Shown here: piece after piece, positions 11,901 to 22,390 of the stretch
Layout of the letters: the number at the start of each line of letters is the position of its first letter
How positions within the stretch are numbered: position 1 is the first letter of the stretch
Assembly: GCA_019914995.1 (NCBI GenBank)
Contig: CM034128.1
Coordinates: 7,690,501-7,754,500 of the forward strand
DNA: 64,000 nucleotides
DNA from: Acanthochlamys bracteata
Lineage: Eukaryota > Streptophyta > Magnoliopsida > Pandanales > Velloziaceae
Reading direction: 5' to 3'
Program-made: the position numbers and the translations under genes
The notes under the pieces: model-generated
What the model saw: only the letters and a program-made list of their open reading frames with translations
The model's database searches: none
Told to the model about the DNA's origin: nothing

Positions 11901-12169
11901 TATATAGAATGTTGTACACTGTCCAGATAGTAGATAGCTAGTTATAAATTTATATATTCTTTTCTCTATATAGGACTACATAGAACTTTTGAACAATTAT
12001 TTACATACATCAGGTTTTTCTAACAAATTTTGTCCTTCATCATTGCCATTCTTCCTCACCTTCTTGATTTCTTTAATATTTAATTCCACTTAATTCGCTT
12101 CTTCCACTAGCCCAGATTTGAAAATTTTGAAGGTCTCTGCTCAATGCTTGGTCAGAAAAATTATTTGAA

Positions 12170-12360
12170 ATTACAAAAATTAATATCTGTTAGTTTGTTA
12201 CAATATTAAAAAAATATTATCTAAACTTTTGAAGTATTAAAATAAATTTTATTAAACAATTATCGGTATGTAAGATCTTACGATCTAACTATAAAATCTC
12301 GATTTTACTATCTTATACATACGGAACGATCCCACCTAAGTTTCCGATTTTTATAACCTT
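12170..12360 (-). repeat. Fragment of the same MITE-like family as 16115-16811
   Basis: Read on the minus strand, this stretch starts AAGGTTATAAAAATCGGAA and then repeats the order of blocks seen in the first 150 bases of the element at 16115, including GATCGTAAGATCTTA. Only one end is preserved. The surrounding 11900-13040 holds no gene I can support. Confidence 0.7.
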
Positions 12361-13047
12361 GTATCTACCTCATTTCTAGATTATATATAGCACTTTGAGT
12401 CAGCTTCCACCAATAAAAGTCGGATCTCCAAAATAATGTGACTCAAGTTGAAAGATATTGAATTTGCACGCCATTGTTTAGAAGAGGTTCACTCGGGTGT
12501 ATCTAGAATTTGTATGTGCAATATATCGATCTTCTTTGATTTTTGTAGAATTTATTTTTTTAAGGAATAACCTGAATATTGGATTATAGAAACTTCAAGA
12601 TGTCTTCTATTTATAAAAAAAAAATTAGAACTCCAAAATAGTATCTAAGTTGAGAAATATAGTTTTTGTCATGGTCTTTGTCAAGATGCTATCTAGGTGA
12701 TCTAGTGATATTGAGCAGTATGAACAGTAAACTTCATAGAATTATCATGTCTTCGTTACCTGATGAAATGTTATGCTCATTATCTCTATTTACTTTATTT
12801 ATGTCATCTTTCAAATACAATTAAGAAATCTTCATTTAGTGATGTGAGTAAAATGATATGTTCGTGTAAACTTAACATGTCAACTAAGTCTCAAATATAG
12901 CCAAACTCTTAATGATTTTCTGTCCAGCTCTATATGTTATGTTTAAATCTAATGTAAACATGTTAAAAGCCTAATAATAATTCTTCAATATGCATTATCA
13001 TCAAAGTATTTACAATTTCTAATAAAAAAATTAGCAACATACCTGTT

Positions 13048-13376
13048 GTGGCACCGCTGTTGTCTTCTTCTAATGAAGAAGAAACAAAGGATGACGAAGA
13101 ATGCATTGTGAAGATAGAAAAAGGAAACAAGATATGCCCTTCTGTTACTGTTACCGCATTGAAGAACCAGAGAGAAAATATTCAAATGAGAAGTCTAGTT
13201 ATCCAAATCGATTTGATGATGAACAGAGTGAAGAAGAAGACGGTAAAGATGAAGAAGAAAAGAAGCAAGCCGGTGTTGGTATGAAGAAAAAACAACAACA
13301 CTGGTCGAGGAAAAGTCGATGATGAAGAAGAAGAAGGAAGTGAAGAATATGATAAAGACGAGGACAGATAAAACTT
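13048..13376 (+). other. Low-complexity acidic/lysine-rich open stretch, unrecognised
   Basis: Two overlapping plus frames (13048-13284 and 13101-13322) encode Glu/Lys/Asp-rich peptides, one with DDEQSEEEDGKDEEEKKQ. GA-rich codons make open frames easy to find here, so it may be a simple-sequence region or a relic exon. No domain recognised. Confidence 0.2.
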
Positions 13377-16106
13377 GAATAGGCCGAGGAAGGACAAGGA
13401 GGATAAACAACAGCTATAGAAATCGAGTAAAAATGCAAAACAAGCAGTAAAAATGTAAAATAGTACGCCTTCTTTTAATGTGAGAATTGATTTTATTTGA
13501 TTGTATACAGTGCATTTAAAAGAGCTTACAAATGATGTTGACTTGAGCATTAGGCTTAGAATATTCTTTAATATTTGTGTTTGATTAAATTATGAGTAGA
13601 AATGAGTTCGATGAGAATGGTTATTGGAAGAATAATGTATGTGCTTTTAATTATTTTGCTTGAGTACTAGCAAAAACTTAAACATTGGAGTATTTTGTAT
13701 AAGAATACAATTATATATTTTTTTTTGTGTCTTTTTGTTACAATTAAATATTAATTTTCATGCAACTAAGCAAAATTACATTATTTATGTGATTGATAAG
13801 TGAAGATTGAAGAAAATGAATAATTAAGAATATGAACAAGAGAAAGGATGAATCACTAGGCCTTGGTATTCATTCAGACCCATAACATTTTCCTCTCGCA
13901 TGGGATTCAATCAAATCCCTAAGTCTTCATTCAACGATGAACATCTCACACCACGTAAGCATTTAGAGTTCCTTTTTAAATCAATTTTTTTTTTTTCAAT
14001 CGAATTATGGGGAAAGGTCTTAGAGTGCGAATCAATCTCTTCTTTAATTCCTTCTTTGTTAGACTCTTGACAGAATTCTGAAATTGAGGAGATTATTTAG
14101 AAATTTTTCTAGGAACGGAGACAAGGTATAAAGAACAAAGCCGGGAGGCAAGTGGGTGGGAATTCAGAGTCGGACAGAGGGACGAAGACGAAGAACGGAG
14201 TGGACAGAGAGTGCGACGGCGAACCACAGCAGCAAGTATTCAGATTTGATTTTCGTCCTCTTTTATGTTTATTTCAGTAAACTTTACTCTTGTATTATTA
14301 CGAGTAGCCGAATATTTTGATTGAAATTTCGGATTAAACACTAGTTGAATTTGTTTAAATTCTTGAACATGTTGTGAGAAATAATTGTTTAATGCATCAT
14401 GAGGTGTTAATCTTTATGTTATCTGAAGTTTAGACTTTAAATTTAAATATTTGATCAATATTGAGTTTGAAATTTGAATTATTTGTCTAATTGTATTTGC
14501 GAGAATCAATCAAAACATAATAAAAAAACATTAATAATTGTGATTAATGTTTTCTAAACTAAAGATAATATAATTGTATGATTTCTGATTTCGCAGTTCT
14601 TAAATCATCTTTTGTTTAATTCTAAATTAGACTAAAGTCTTATATACTAGACTAAAGTTAGAATCATAATTTGAAATCTAATTTAAGAACTGAACAAAAA
14701 TATCAGTTATGAAATTTTCGCATTAGTCAATAGTAAAACTCACACTTGTTTAAAGATAACACTATTGATGGATTCTAGCATTTTAGTTATCTTTTTACCT
14801 CCTTTTTAAAAACTTTTATTGTTTGATTATTTGATTTTCATACATATTTGTAATTTGATTAACAATCTGCAACTTAATAATATATTTTGTGAGATTGATT
14901 TTGAGTTAGAATTAGTTTCAGTCCTTATGGATTGAATCTGTTTTTTATTATACGATAAATGATAACCGTGCATTTCCGGATATACTAGATTAGAATCTCT
15001 ATATTTTTTTAGGTAATTTTAGCATCATCAGAATTCAACCTGCTAAGTAAAACCTACCGCCACGAAGCTTCATCCGCATGGGACTCTCTTCAACACAATA
15101 ATATCCTAAGATTGGCCTCCGTGATTGTCACTTTGAATCAAATTTTGCTACATCGAATTCCTTCGATTGACAGCAAGAATTTCACATTTCTTTCTTTCTT
15201 TGCAAATTTTCATCTGAGTAGAATCTTTCCAAAACGGAAATTAAAGAAAAATATAAGAGAATAGTGTCAAAGCAGCGAAAAATAAGCCACTGTGCTGAAC
15301 CGACTGCCACATTATCCAGACTGAGAAATAGATCATTAGAGCATCAAGAGTCAATAAATAAAAAAGTGATGTATCACAGAGAACTATCGTAGAGAAGCAA
15401 ATATTATTAGATTTATTTTTTTCTTAAACTCATATTAATTTATTAAATAGTATTATTTGTAATTTTATTATGAGTATCTAAAATTTCAGAAGTAGAGTTA
15501 AAAAATAAAACTCTAATAAATTTGATTCAATTCTTGAATATTATGTGATATATAGATTGTTGAGTTGAGTTATTAATTGTTATATATAAAGATTAGATGT
15601 TAAATTTATATGTATGATTAACATTAAATTTGATATATAAATTATTTTATTAATTGTATTCGTGAGGAAAAATTAGAATATAATTTATAAATTATAGGAT
15701 TAATAACTATAATTAGTTTTTTCTGGATCAAAGTGAATGTAATTATTTTATTTATTATTTTGCTAAACTTAATATATTTCTAGTAATTTTTAAATAATGA
15801 GTTAGAATAAACTTAAATAGGTGATTTTATACTGGACCAAGATTAAGTAATAATTAAAAATCGTGCATAAGCACTAGGCCATGATATTAGATACAAATTC
15901 TTCATATTCATCATTATAAGTTGTCAATTCAACAAGTATTAACTTAAAAACATTAGTGGTGTAATTTAAAACTTTAATTATTATTATCTCTATTTTGCAA
16001 CCATATTTATATCATTCTCTTAGCTTTCGTACACATTTAATTAGTTTCAAAAAAATATAACTTTTGATAGTTTCGTTTGGATTATAGTTAGCAATGATTC
16101 CTATAG
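13377..16106. other. AT-rich intergenic region with no supported gene
   Basis: No long or family-like frame on either strand. A purine/GC-richer patch at about 14100-14240 and another at 15040-15180 stand out from the background but match nothing I know. A 12-base perfect inverted repeat lies at 14594-14605 and 14681-14692. Confidence 0.5.
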
Positions 16107-16114
16107 AACAAACT

Positions 16115-16811
16115 AAGGTTGTCAAGATCGGAATTTTATATAGGATCGTTTCGCTTGTGTAGGATCGTAAAATCGGAAGTTTAAGTAAGATCGTAAGATC
16201 TTATTTATTGGTAATTTTTTTATAAATTTATTTAATATTTTTAAAATTTTAGATAGTACTTATAAAAATTGCTAAAATTAAATAAATAAATTTTCATATA
16301 TTTCATCTTAATGTAATAAATTAACAATGTTCATATTTGTAGTTCAAATAAATTATATCATTAATATTTTTTTATATTTAATTAGCTCATTATCACAATA
16401 TCATTACATATTATGTCATTATTTGTAAATATATACTTATATAGTTATACCATATTTTGAAGATCTAATTTCTTATGTAATCAAGCAATTCGTATTTATC
16501 GTCTTAAATAAAGAGAAAATATAATTCAAAATACCACCATACAGAAAATATTTTGCTTTCATAATAAACTTCTCACGAAACTAACCAAACACAACCGCGC
16601 CCGCTACAAACGAACGACTGATCTTCTTTAGCTATTTCATCTTCACTCAAAATCCTCGAAAGCTCTTCTGATTCATGAAATTTTTTTATAAGCTGAAATC
16701 ATAAAATCGCAAGTAAAATCGGGATCTTGTATCAAGTAGGATCGTTTTGTTGATGTAAAATCGTAAAATCATAAGATTTTAAGATTTAAATCGAGATTTT
16801 AACAACTATGA
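16115..16811. mobile_element. MITE-like element, hAT-like by 8-bp flanking repeats
   Basis: The element is flanked by AACAAACT on both sides (16107-16114 and 16812-16819), the size of a hAT target duplication. Its ends form imperfect inverted repeats: GGTTGTCAAGATC on the left and, read inward from the right, AGTTGTTAAAATC. It carries recurring GATCGTAAAATC-type blocks near both ends and no coding sequence. A related fragment lies at 12170-12360. Confidence 0.65.
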
Positions 16812-16982
16812 AACAAACTCATTATTTGCTTCACGATAGACAATAATTGTGCACTTGGGGTATAAATTAGGATAAAATTTTTAAATTTTTCTTCAGTGAT
16901 TTTGTCTTCATCAAGATTGGTCATAGAGTTGAGAGACGTCAAAAGAACATGTGTCCTTTGCAATACAAAGATGACAGTCATA

Positions 16983-18240
16983 TACGGGAAGATGGCAGCG
17001 TAAGGTGGATGAGATAGACAACTTCCTGTAAATCTTGGAGCAACGCTTTAAGAGCGTTGGCATTACAAAGGATATTATAAAAATAGAGCATGTCGCGTTT
17101 TATCTTGAGGATATCGCGATGGTATAGCGGAGAACGAAACATCGTGATATCCAATGGCACCCGCATAATTGCGACATAGGGTAAATTAAAGAAGGAACTA
17201 AAACTGCAATTCTATTCACGTAATGTCGGTAATGAAATCAAAGTGATATTTTAGTGGTTAGCCCAACGGGTAGCATCACGAACTATGTGAAGAATTTTCA
17301 ATGTTAATTATGAATATCTCCGACTTCTTCGAAAAAGAGACTCTCTTTATCTTCATGAATGGGTTGAAAATATGGAAAGGATTGGAGATTAAATATAGAA
17401 AATTTCAAAATCTCAACTCTATCAATTATAGCAGAGTCACTTATTGAGTGTAAAAGCTAGAAAACAATAAGCCTTGAAAGAACTTTGAGGATAACGATGA
17501 GGGAGATGTCGACCGATCTAAGTAAGCACAACACAAGTCTGTAAGGTTTAGTGAAGGTTCCCACAAATGCCAAGAAAGTAGTTGGGACAATTGAGGAATT
17601 GGTAAGCCACATTTAAATACTTCTTTGTGGTGGACCTCATATTATTAAAGGATATCACAAAAAAAAACAAGCTTTAAGCATTAATCGAGGTAGTGGATGA
17701 GCCACAATGGTAACCTAGAGAAGTAAAGATGAGTTTGTTATAACTTCTTAATGCCATTAAAAACAAAATTGAGATGCCAAAATATGAGGTAAACAATCAA
17801 ATGTATGTGATGACAAAAGTTAGAGAATGGGAGGTTTGAGCTTTTGTGGATACTGGGGCGACCAATAACTTCATTGATATGAAGGAAGCAATAAGGGTCG
17901 GCTTTAAGTACGTCACGGGGCATGGATGGACTAAGACAGTCAATTTTGAGCCTAAATCCATTCTAAGTGTTGGTTGTGGAGCTAAATCTTACATAGATGA
18001 GTGATTCGGCCTTGTGGACTGCTCTTTTGTATCATTATCCTATCGTTCTTATAATGAAGTTTACGAACTTCATGGCTATTCCCTTTGCGAACATCCTGTG
18101 AATCTTGAGGAGGGGAACATCCTTTATCGCCAGAAATAAACCTGCAAACCAAAATACTTTAGGCATGACAGGAAAAAGAAATACACAATTGGTATTTCAT
18201 ACCACACTGAGGAAAACATGCTACCCCAATAAGGAGCCAA
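16983..18240 (+). pseudogene. Ty3/gypsy chromovirus (Tekay-like) gag and protease relic
   Basis: Reading across frameshifts, plus-strand pieces follow the order of a Tekay-type gag: VDEIDNFL near 17007, AFYLEDIAM near 17093, SITNYVKNF near 17272 and LFIFMNGLKIWKG near 17346. The protease comes next: AFVDTGATNNFIDMKEA near 17839 holds the DTGA active-site motif, followed by FTNFMAIPFANIL near 18064, which fits the stretch after the protease. Stops and shifts are frequent. No start or 5' LTR can be identified, since the 16115-16811 element lies immediately upstream. Confidence 0.75.
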
Positions 18241-18289
18241 AGGAGGATCCATGTAGATATGTAACCTTATGAGCTCCTACGGCTATCAT

Positions 18290-18480
18290 CATGACGCTGT
18301 AAGGATTGTGGAGAAAATCTTCGGACAACGAATTTGTCGCAGCGTAGTATTTGTGCATGTTAGAATACTTGGTACAATCGAAGAGTCAGCGTGACAGCGA
18401 GGCAATTTGGAAATATGAAAATGATTTGTGGCCACTCCACCAAAAGATCGATGAGTTCCGTTATAGCTCCACATAACCAC
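18290..18480 (+). pseudogene. Chromodomain relic of the Tekay-like element
   Basis: The frame from 18363 reads EYLVQSKSQRDSEAIWKYEN and then DLWPLHQKIDEFR, matching the chromodomain pattern (YLVKWKG...W.P...L) at the C-terminus of chromoviral integrases. It begins within roughly 100 bases of protease-derived sequence. RT, RNase H and the integrase core are absent. In intact elements the chromodomain is thought to steer integration to particular chromatin. Confidence 0.65.
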
Positions 18481-20001
18481 GATAAGGGTATCACGAAATA
18501 AGTAGGGAAAAAACTTTGGATATTTATAAATTTTTACAGAGTATGCTAAATAGTATAGAGACTAAGATTTTTTATAAAGATATTATGTAAGAACTTGCTA
18601 AACTAACATTCTCCGCCGTCCCATAAATAAGAGGACAAGGAGCCCCATTTTGAACCAACAAGAAAACGTTGTAATAAAGCTTTGTAAGCCTTGTAAAAAG
18701 TTCTTTCTATACTTTTTTAGGTGTTCTTCTTACTTTCTTTCTTTTTCGCAAGTCCATACATATCTTTGAGCTATTTCTTGTAGCTTCTTAGAATAAAAGC
18801 TGACTTAACTATAAGAGGTGTGACTAAGTGCTGCACGAATTAAAATAAAACTCCAAGCCTGTGACAATAGTTGTGGAAATATTCCTATATCTTCTTATCA
18901 CTTTTTATTTGTTTTTTCCACGAGTTAAGGTAAACTACCTATTACTTGTAGCGATTGAAGTGACTCTTCCATCTTCCTTTCGGCGCCGATGCTTATAATA
19001 GTAGGGACTACCATATTGCTTTTGTTATTTTGGCTGCGACAACATTCATTCAGTTCCTCGCTCGATTCAACTGACTACATTTGACTGGTTGCTGTTCATA
19101 TTTGCTTGTATTGTATCCCGCGATTACTTTTGTATCGAGGCTGTGTCGTCCTTGACATTCTTTGCATTCAAACATTAAGACATATCTGGCTCCTACTTTT
19201 AGCAAGTACTGATAAGCTTGCTAGTCAGGTATTTGGTGTCTATCTAGATATCTGAATGCAAGAAATGACATGAAAAGTAAGAGCGTATTTCAAATATCTG
19301 TAATTGAGTTTTATGAAAGTGAAAAATAGAAAGTAAAGTTTATTGAAAAATAAAATGGAAGTGGAATTCAGTGTTTGTGTTTCAATAGTCTTTGAAAGTG
19401 TGTCAAAAATCAAAAAAATATAATTGCATTAGAAAGTGTATAAATAAGAAAGTTTGAACTAGAGTTCTGAATATAAAAGTAGAATTCTGAGTTTCTTGTA
19501 TAATTGAAATATATGAACTGTTCGAAACTCAAAGTCTGATGGAAGAAAATGGAGTTACGGACGTTTGAAACACGCCCTAAGTGTTGCAACACTGAAGTAT
19601 GTTGGCATAAGATATCTTTGGTTGTAAGTTGCAATCATCCACATGGTTGTCGATTTTTCATGATTATCATATACAAGCAGCTATGTTTGTGCAGTACATT
19701 AGCAACTTTTTTTATGCACAACTTGAATGCAGTTCAAACGTATAACAGCTGAAACTTGAAGGCTAGCTAGAAATCGACACACAGCTTTCCGGTTTTCATC
19801 TGCATAATTACTTATAGACAACAGCAAGATGAATAAGCCTGGGTTTTTGCGGCAACCTTAAATTTCAATATGTTAAGCCATAGCAAATTAAATTACAATA
19901 GAGTAATATTCATCGATTATAACAACACACATTTTAGGAAATGTGTTATATAGAACTGATAATATCAACAAGAACATAGGAGTAAAACAGGGAGCCAAAC
20001 A
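18481..20001 (+). other. Possible decayed 3' LTR, then intergenic DNA
   Basis: The sequence after the chromodomain (about 18540-19000) would be the 3' LTR position of the Tekay relic and contains promoter-like CCATAAATAAGAGG near 18620, but no second LTR is available to confirm it. I see no gene from 19000 to 20001. Confidence 0.3.
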
Positions 20002-20006
20002 CTATG
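20002..20006. repeat. Target-site duplication CTATG, left copy
   Basis: CTATG directly precedes TGATACAC of the left LTR, and the same five bases follow the right LTR at 36587-36591. This fixes the limits of the outer gypsy element. Confidence 0.9.
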
Positions 20007-20263
20007 TGATACACTTTGGGTGTAAACCGAAGCTCACCCACAAGGCAGGTAGCAAACTAAGAACTAAACTAATTTTATTGATCAAACTTGCATACATTTC
20101 TTTGAGGTTATGCTACTTATTTATAACTAGAGAATTACACTTAAGTTAGAATTCTTTTATTGTTCTAACTCTTCCCTACAAGAGTCCTTAATAGACTCCT
20201 CATCCTAATTGACAACTAAGAGTCCCTAGTGGATTCAACCTCTGTTTTGGCACCTTGGGCACT
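20007..20263 (-). repeat. Distal part of the split 3' LTR of the outer gypsy element
   Basis: It matches 36063-36318 base for base apart from scattered substitutions. The match stops at GGGCACT (20263). Confidence 0.9.
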
Positions 20264-20360
20264 TGATGTAAGAGAATTAGCCAACAATTCATCTTGTGCT
20301 TAGGCATTTTACCCGAGTGCATTAGAGAAGTGAGCAAGGTCTCCTGCATCTCCACCAGAA
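20264..20360. other. Patchwork junction between outer LTR and nested array
   Basis: Three pieces: 26 bases ending AGAGAATTAGCCAACAATT, also found inside the nested element near 24506; then about 38 bases of the outer LTR (compare 31340-31378 and 36407-36446), out of register; then about 34 bases of unknown origin that end in CCACCAGAA at 20360. A simple insertion would not give this order. Confidence 0.75.
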
Positions 20361-20974
20361 TGTTACGGAGGCGGTGCAAGAGAGGAGTGAGCTCCCACAA
20401 GAATTGAAGCATTCTGCTGTTGCTATTGACAGAAGGAACAACCAAATAGAGAGGATGCAAGAACCTATCAAGAAACAAGTGTTGACAGAACTCGCCGGAA
20501 GACTTCGCCGGAGCTGGAGGCTGACGGATAAGTGTCAGGGATGCCCAGGATGTATCACTTGAGGTCAGGGAAGCAGTGGCACGAAAGCTTAGACAGTTGG
20601 CTTGAGATAGTAGCTGGGTGCAACTCATGGCAGCCAAGGCACCTTTGAATAGTGTCCTGGGCGCCAATTGATCTGCACCTAGATGCAGATTTGTGGCATC
20701 CATATGCCATATAGGAGTTTAGCTCCAATAGGGAGTCTTTCTGTTTTTTAGTTTAATTAGAATAAAACTTCCTTATGGAAGAGTTTATCTTTTATTAGAA
20801 TTTCAAGTAATGAGTATCTCTTATGCTATAAATAAAGAAAGCATGACCTAGGAGAGGCATGCATGATTGAGTTTTTTATATTTTCCGTAAGTTCATCTAT
20901 TCCTTCCCTTGTTTCTACTGATCCTACCTTGATTCGTCTTCTCTCTTCTCACCTTGTTCACTGAAATCATATCA
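20361..20974 (+). repeat. LTR1 of the nested gypsy array
   Basis: It starts TGTTACGGAGGCGG and ends ATATCA just before the primer-binding site; length 614. Compared with LTR2 and LTR3 it contains about 97 extra bases (roughly 20702-20798) between GCATCCATAT and TTCAAGTAATG. CTATAAATAAAG near 20828 is a likely promoter box. Confidence 0.9.
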
Positions 20975-20976
20975 TT

Positions 20977-20988
20977 TGGTACCAGAGC
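20977..20988 (+). other. Primer-binding site of nested copy A
   Basis: TGGTACCAGAGC follows LTR1 after two bases and matches initiator tRNA-Met at 11 of 12 positions. The corresponding site of copy B (after 26120) is replaced by a CTTCTCTCTTCTCAC stretch. Confidence 0.85.
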
Positions 20989-20989
20989 T

Positions 20990-22390
20990 ATGGAAGATAT
21001 CAACACAGTGGCACCCGGAACCACATCCATCGCTGAACGTTGGGGCAGAACCAAAATTGCGAGAGCAATTCAATTTCATGGCGGCAAACTTTACAAGTTG
21101 TATAGCAAGACTAACGGCGGACCTTGCGGAGATGCAACGTGTGGTGAATTCTTTAGGTAGAACACAACAAACCACTCCTAGGGCCGTCAGTACACCTCCA
21201 ACCCACCCACCCAATACCCTTCTACCACCCACATTGAACTAACAATCGGATACACAGATGTACTGTCCCAGAAATCTACAAAACCCCACTAGCCTACCAT
21301 CTTCTTCATACATACATAGACCGATTCCAATCAATACAACTCAACCCAACCCTTCACAAAGACTCCACTCGCCACCACTTCTACTAATGCCAAAACCACA
21401 AAATCTCCTACTAGAGGAAGTCAGACAAACCAACCACCCAATGACTCTACCCTTCTCACAAGGATTTCCCCAACTCCACCCACGTCACAAAGAATCAGAT
21501 ATGGCAAGTTCCTTCAAAGATATAACAAACCCGGTCCCAATCTTCTTTGAATACCAAAGACTTGCATCAACAATTGCCAAGAGATAGACACAAATTTTCC
21601 TATTTTGATGGGTCTAATGTGAACGAATGGATTTATTCGGCGGAAAAATACTTCAAATATTATCGAACATCAATAGATGATCGTATCTTAATTGCTCTGA
21701 TGTATTTCCAAGATGAGGCCAATAGATGGTATCAAAACTATGAAATTGATAGACCACATCATTCATGGGAACATCTGAAAGAAGCTCTTATCCAACGGTT
21801 CGGTAATACAGCCTTTGGACATCCAAGTTTTGCTCTCAAACAACTAGTGCAAACTAGCTCAGTGGCCGACTATCAAGCTACGTTTGAAGACCTACGCACC
21901 AGGTTGCCACTGGCGGCAGAGGAAGACCTTATTGGCAGCTTCTGTGGGGGACTTTTCAAGCACATAGCAATTCATGTAATGGCCAGCAGACCCACTTCAT
22001 CGCAGGAAGCCTTTAAACTTGATCGAATTTTTGAGCAAAAAGGGAACCTGAGCCAACTTACATCACGATTGGGGCGCTTCCAGTCCACTCGCAATGACTG
22101 GAGTACATAGAAAATAGTGACGAACATCCCAAGCCAGAGCTTCCAGCATACTAGATCGCCAGCTTCTTCCAATACTGCTGCCCGACCTCGTACCTCTGGT
22201 CTTAGTGTATCTGACATCAATGCTCGAAGGGCAAAAGGATTATGTTTTTATTTTGATGCAAAATATGAGAGAGACCACAGGTGTAGCTTAAAAATTTATT
22301 CCATTGCGGACATGAAAATGAGGAAAGCGAGGAAGAATATTGTCCTGACACAGAAGGACAGAACCTCACTGAAGATACAACATTATCTTT
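20990..22390 (+). pseudogene. Nested copy A: gag with zinc-knuckle relic
   Basis: An ATG at 20990 begins MEDINTVAPGT; the gag frame is then carried in shifted frames. The clearest part is 21547-22110, a capsid-type region (HKFSYFDGSNVNEWIYSAEK, then ANRWYQNYEI) closely resembling the outer element's gag. It ends with a TAG at 22108. The knuckle that follows reads GLCFYFDAKYERDHRC near 22238; the outer element has Cys where this has Phe (FYC versus FYF), so zinc binding is probably lost. Confidence 0.85.

Noticed and set aside
13182-13550. Minus-strand 122-codon Ser/Phe/Leu-rich frame
   Set aside because: Mirror of the GA-rich plus strand; composition is that of low-complexity DNA, with three overlapping frames of the same kind.
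14594-14692. 12-base inverted repeat as a transposon end
   Set aside because: Short arms in AT-rich DNA without flanking duplications; it may be chance.
20200-20703. 167-codon minus frame across the outer LTR and LTR1
   Set aside because: It crosses a transposon junction and is antisense to LTR sequence. A similar frame recurs at LTR2 and LTR3 only because the LTRs repeat.
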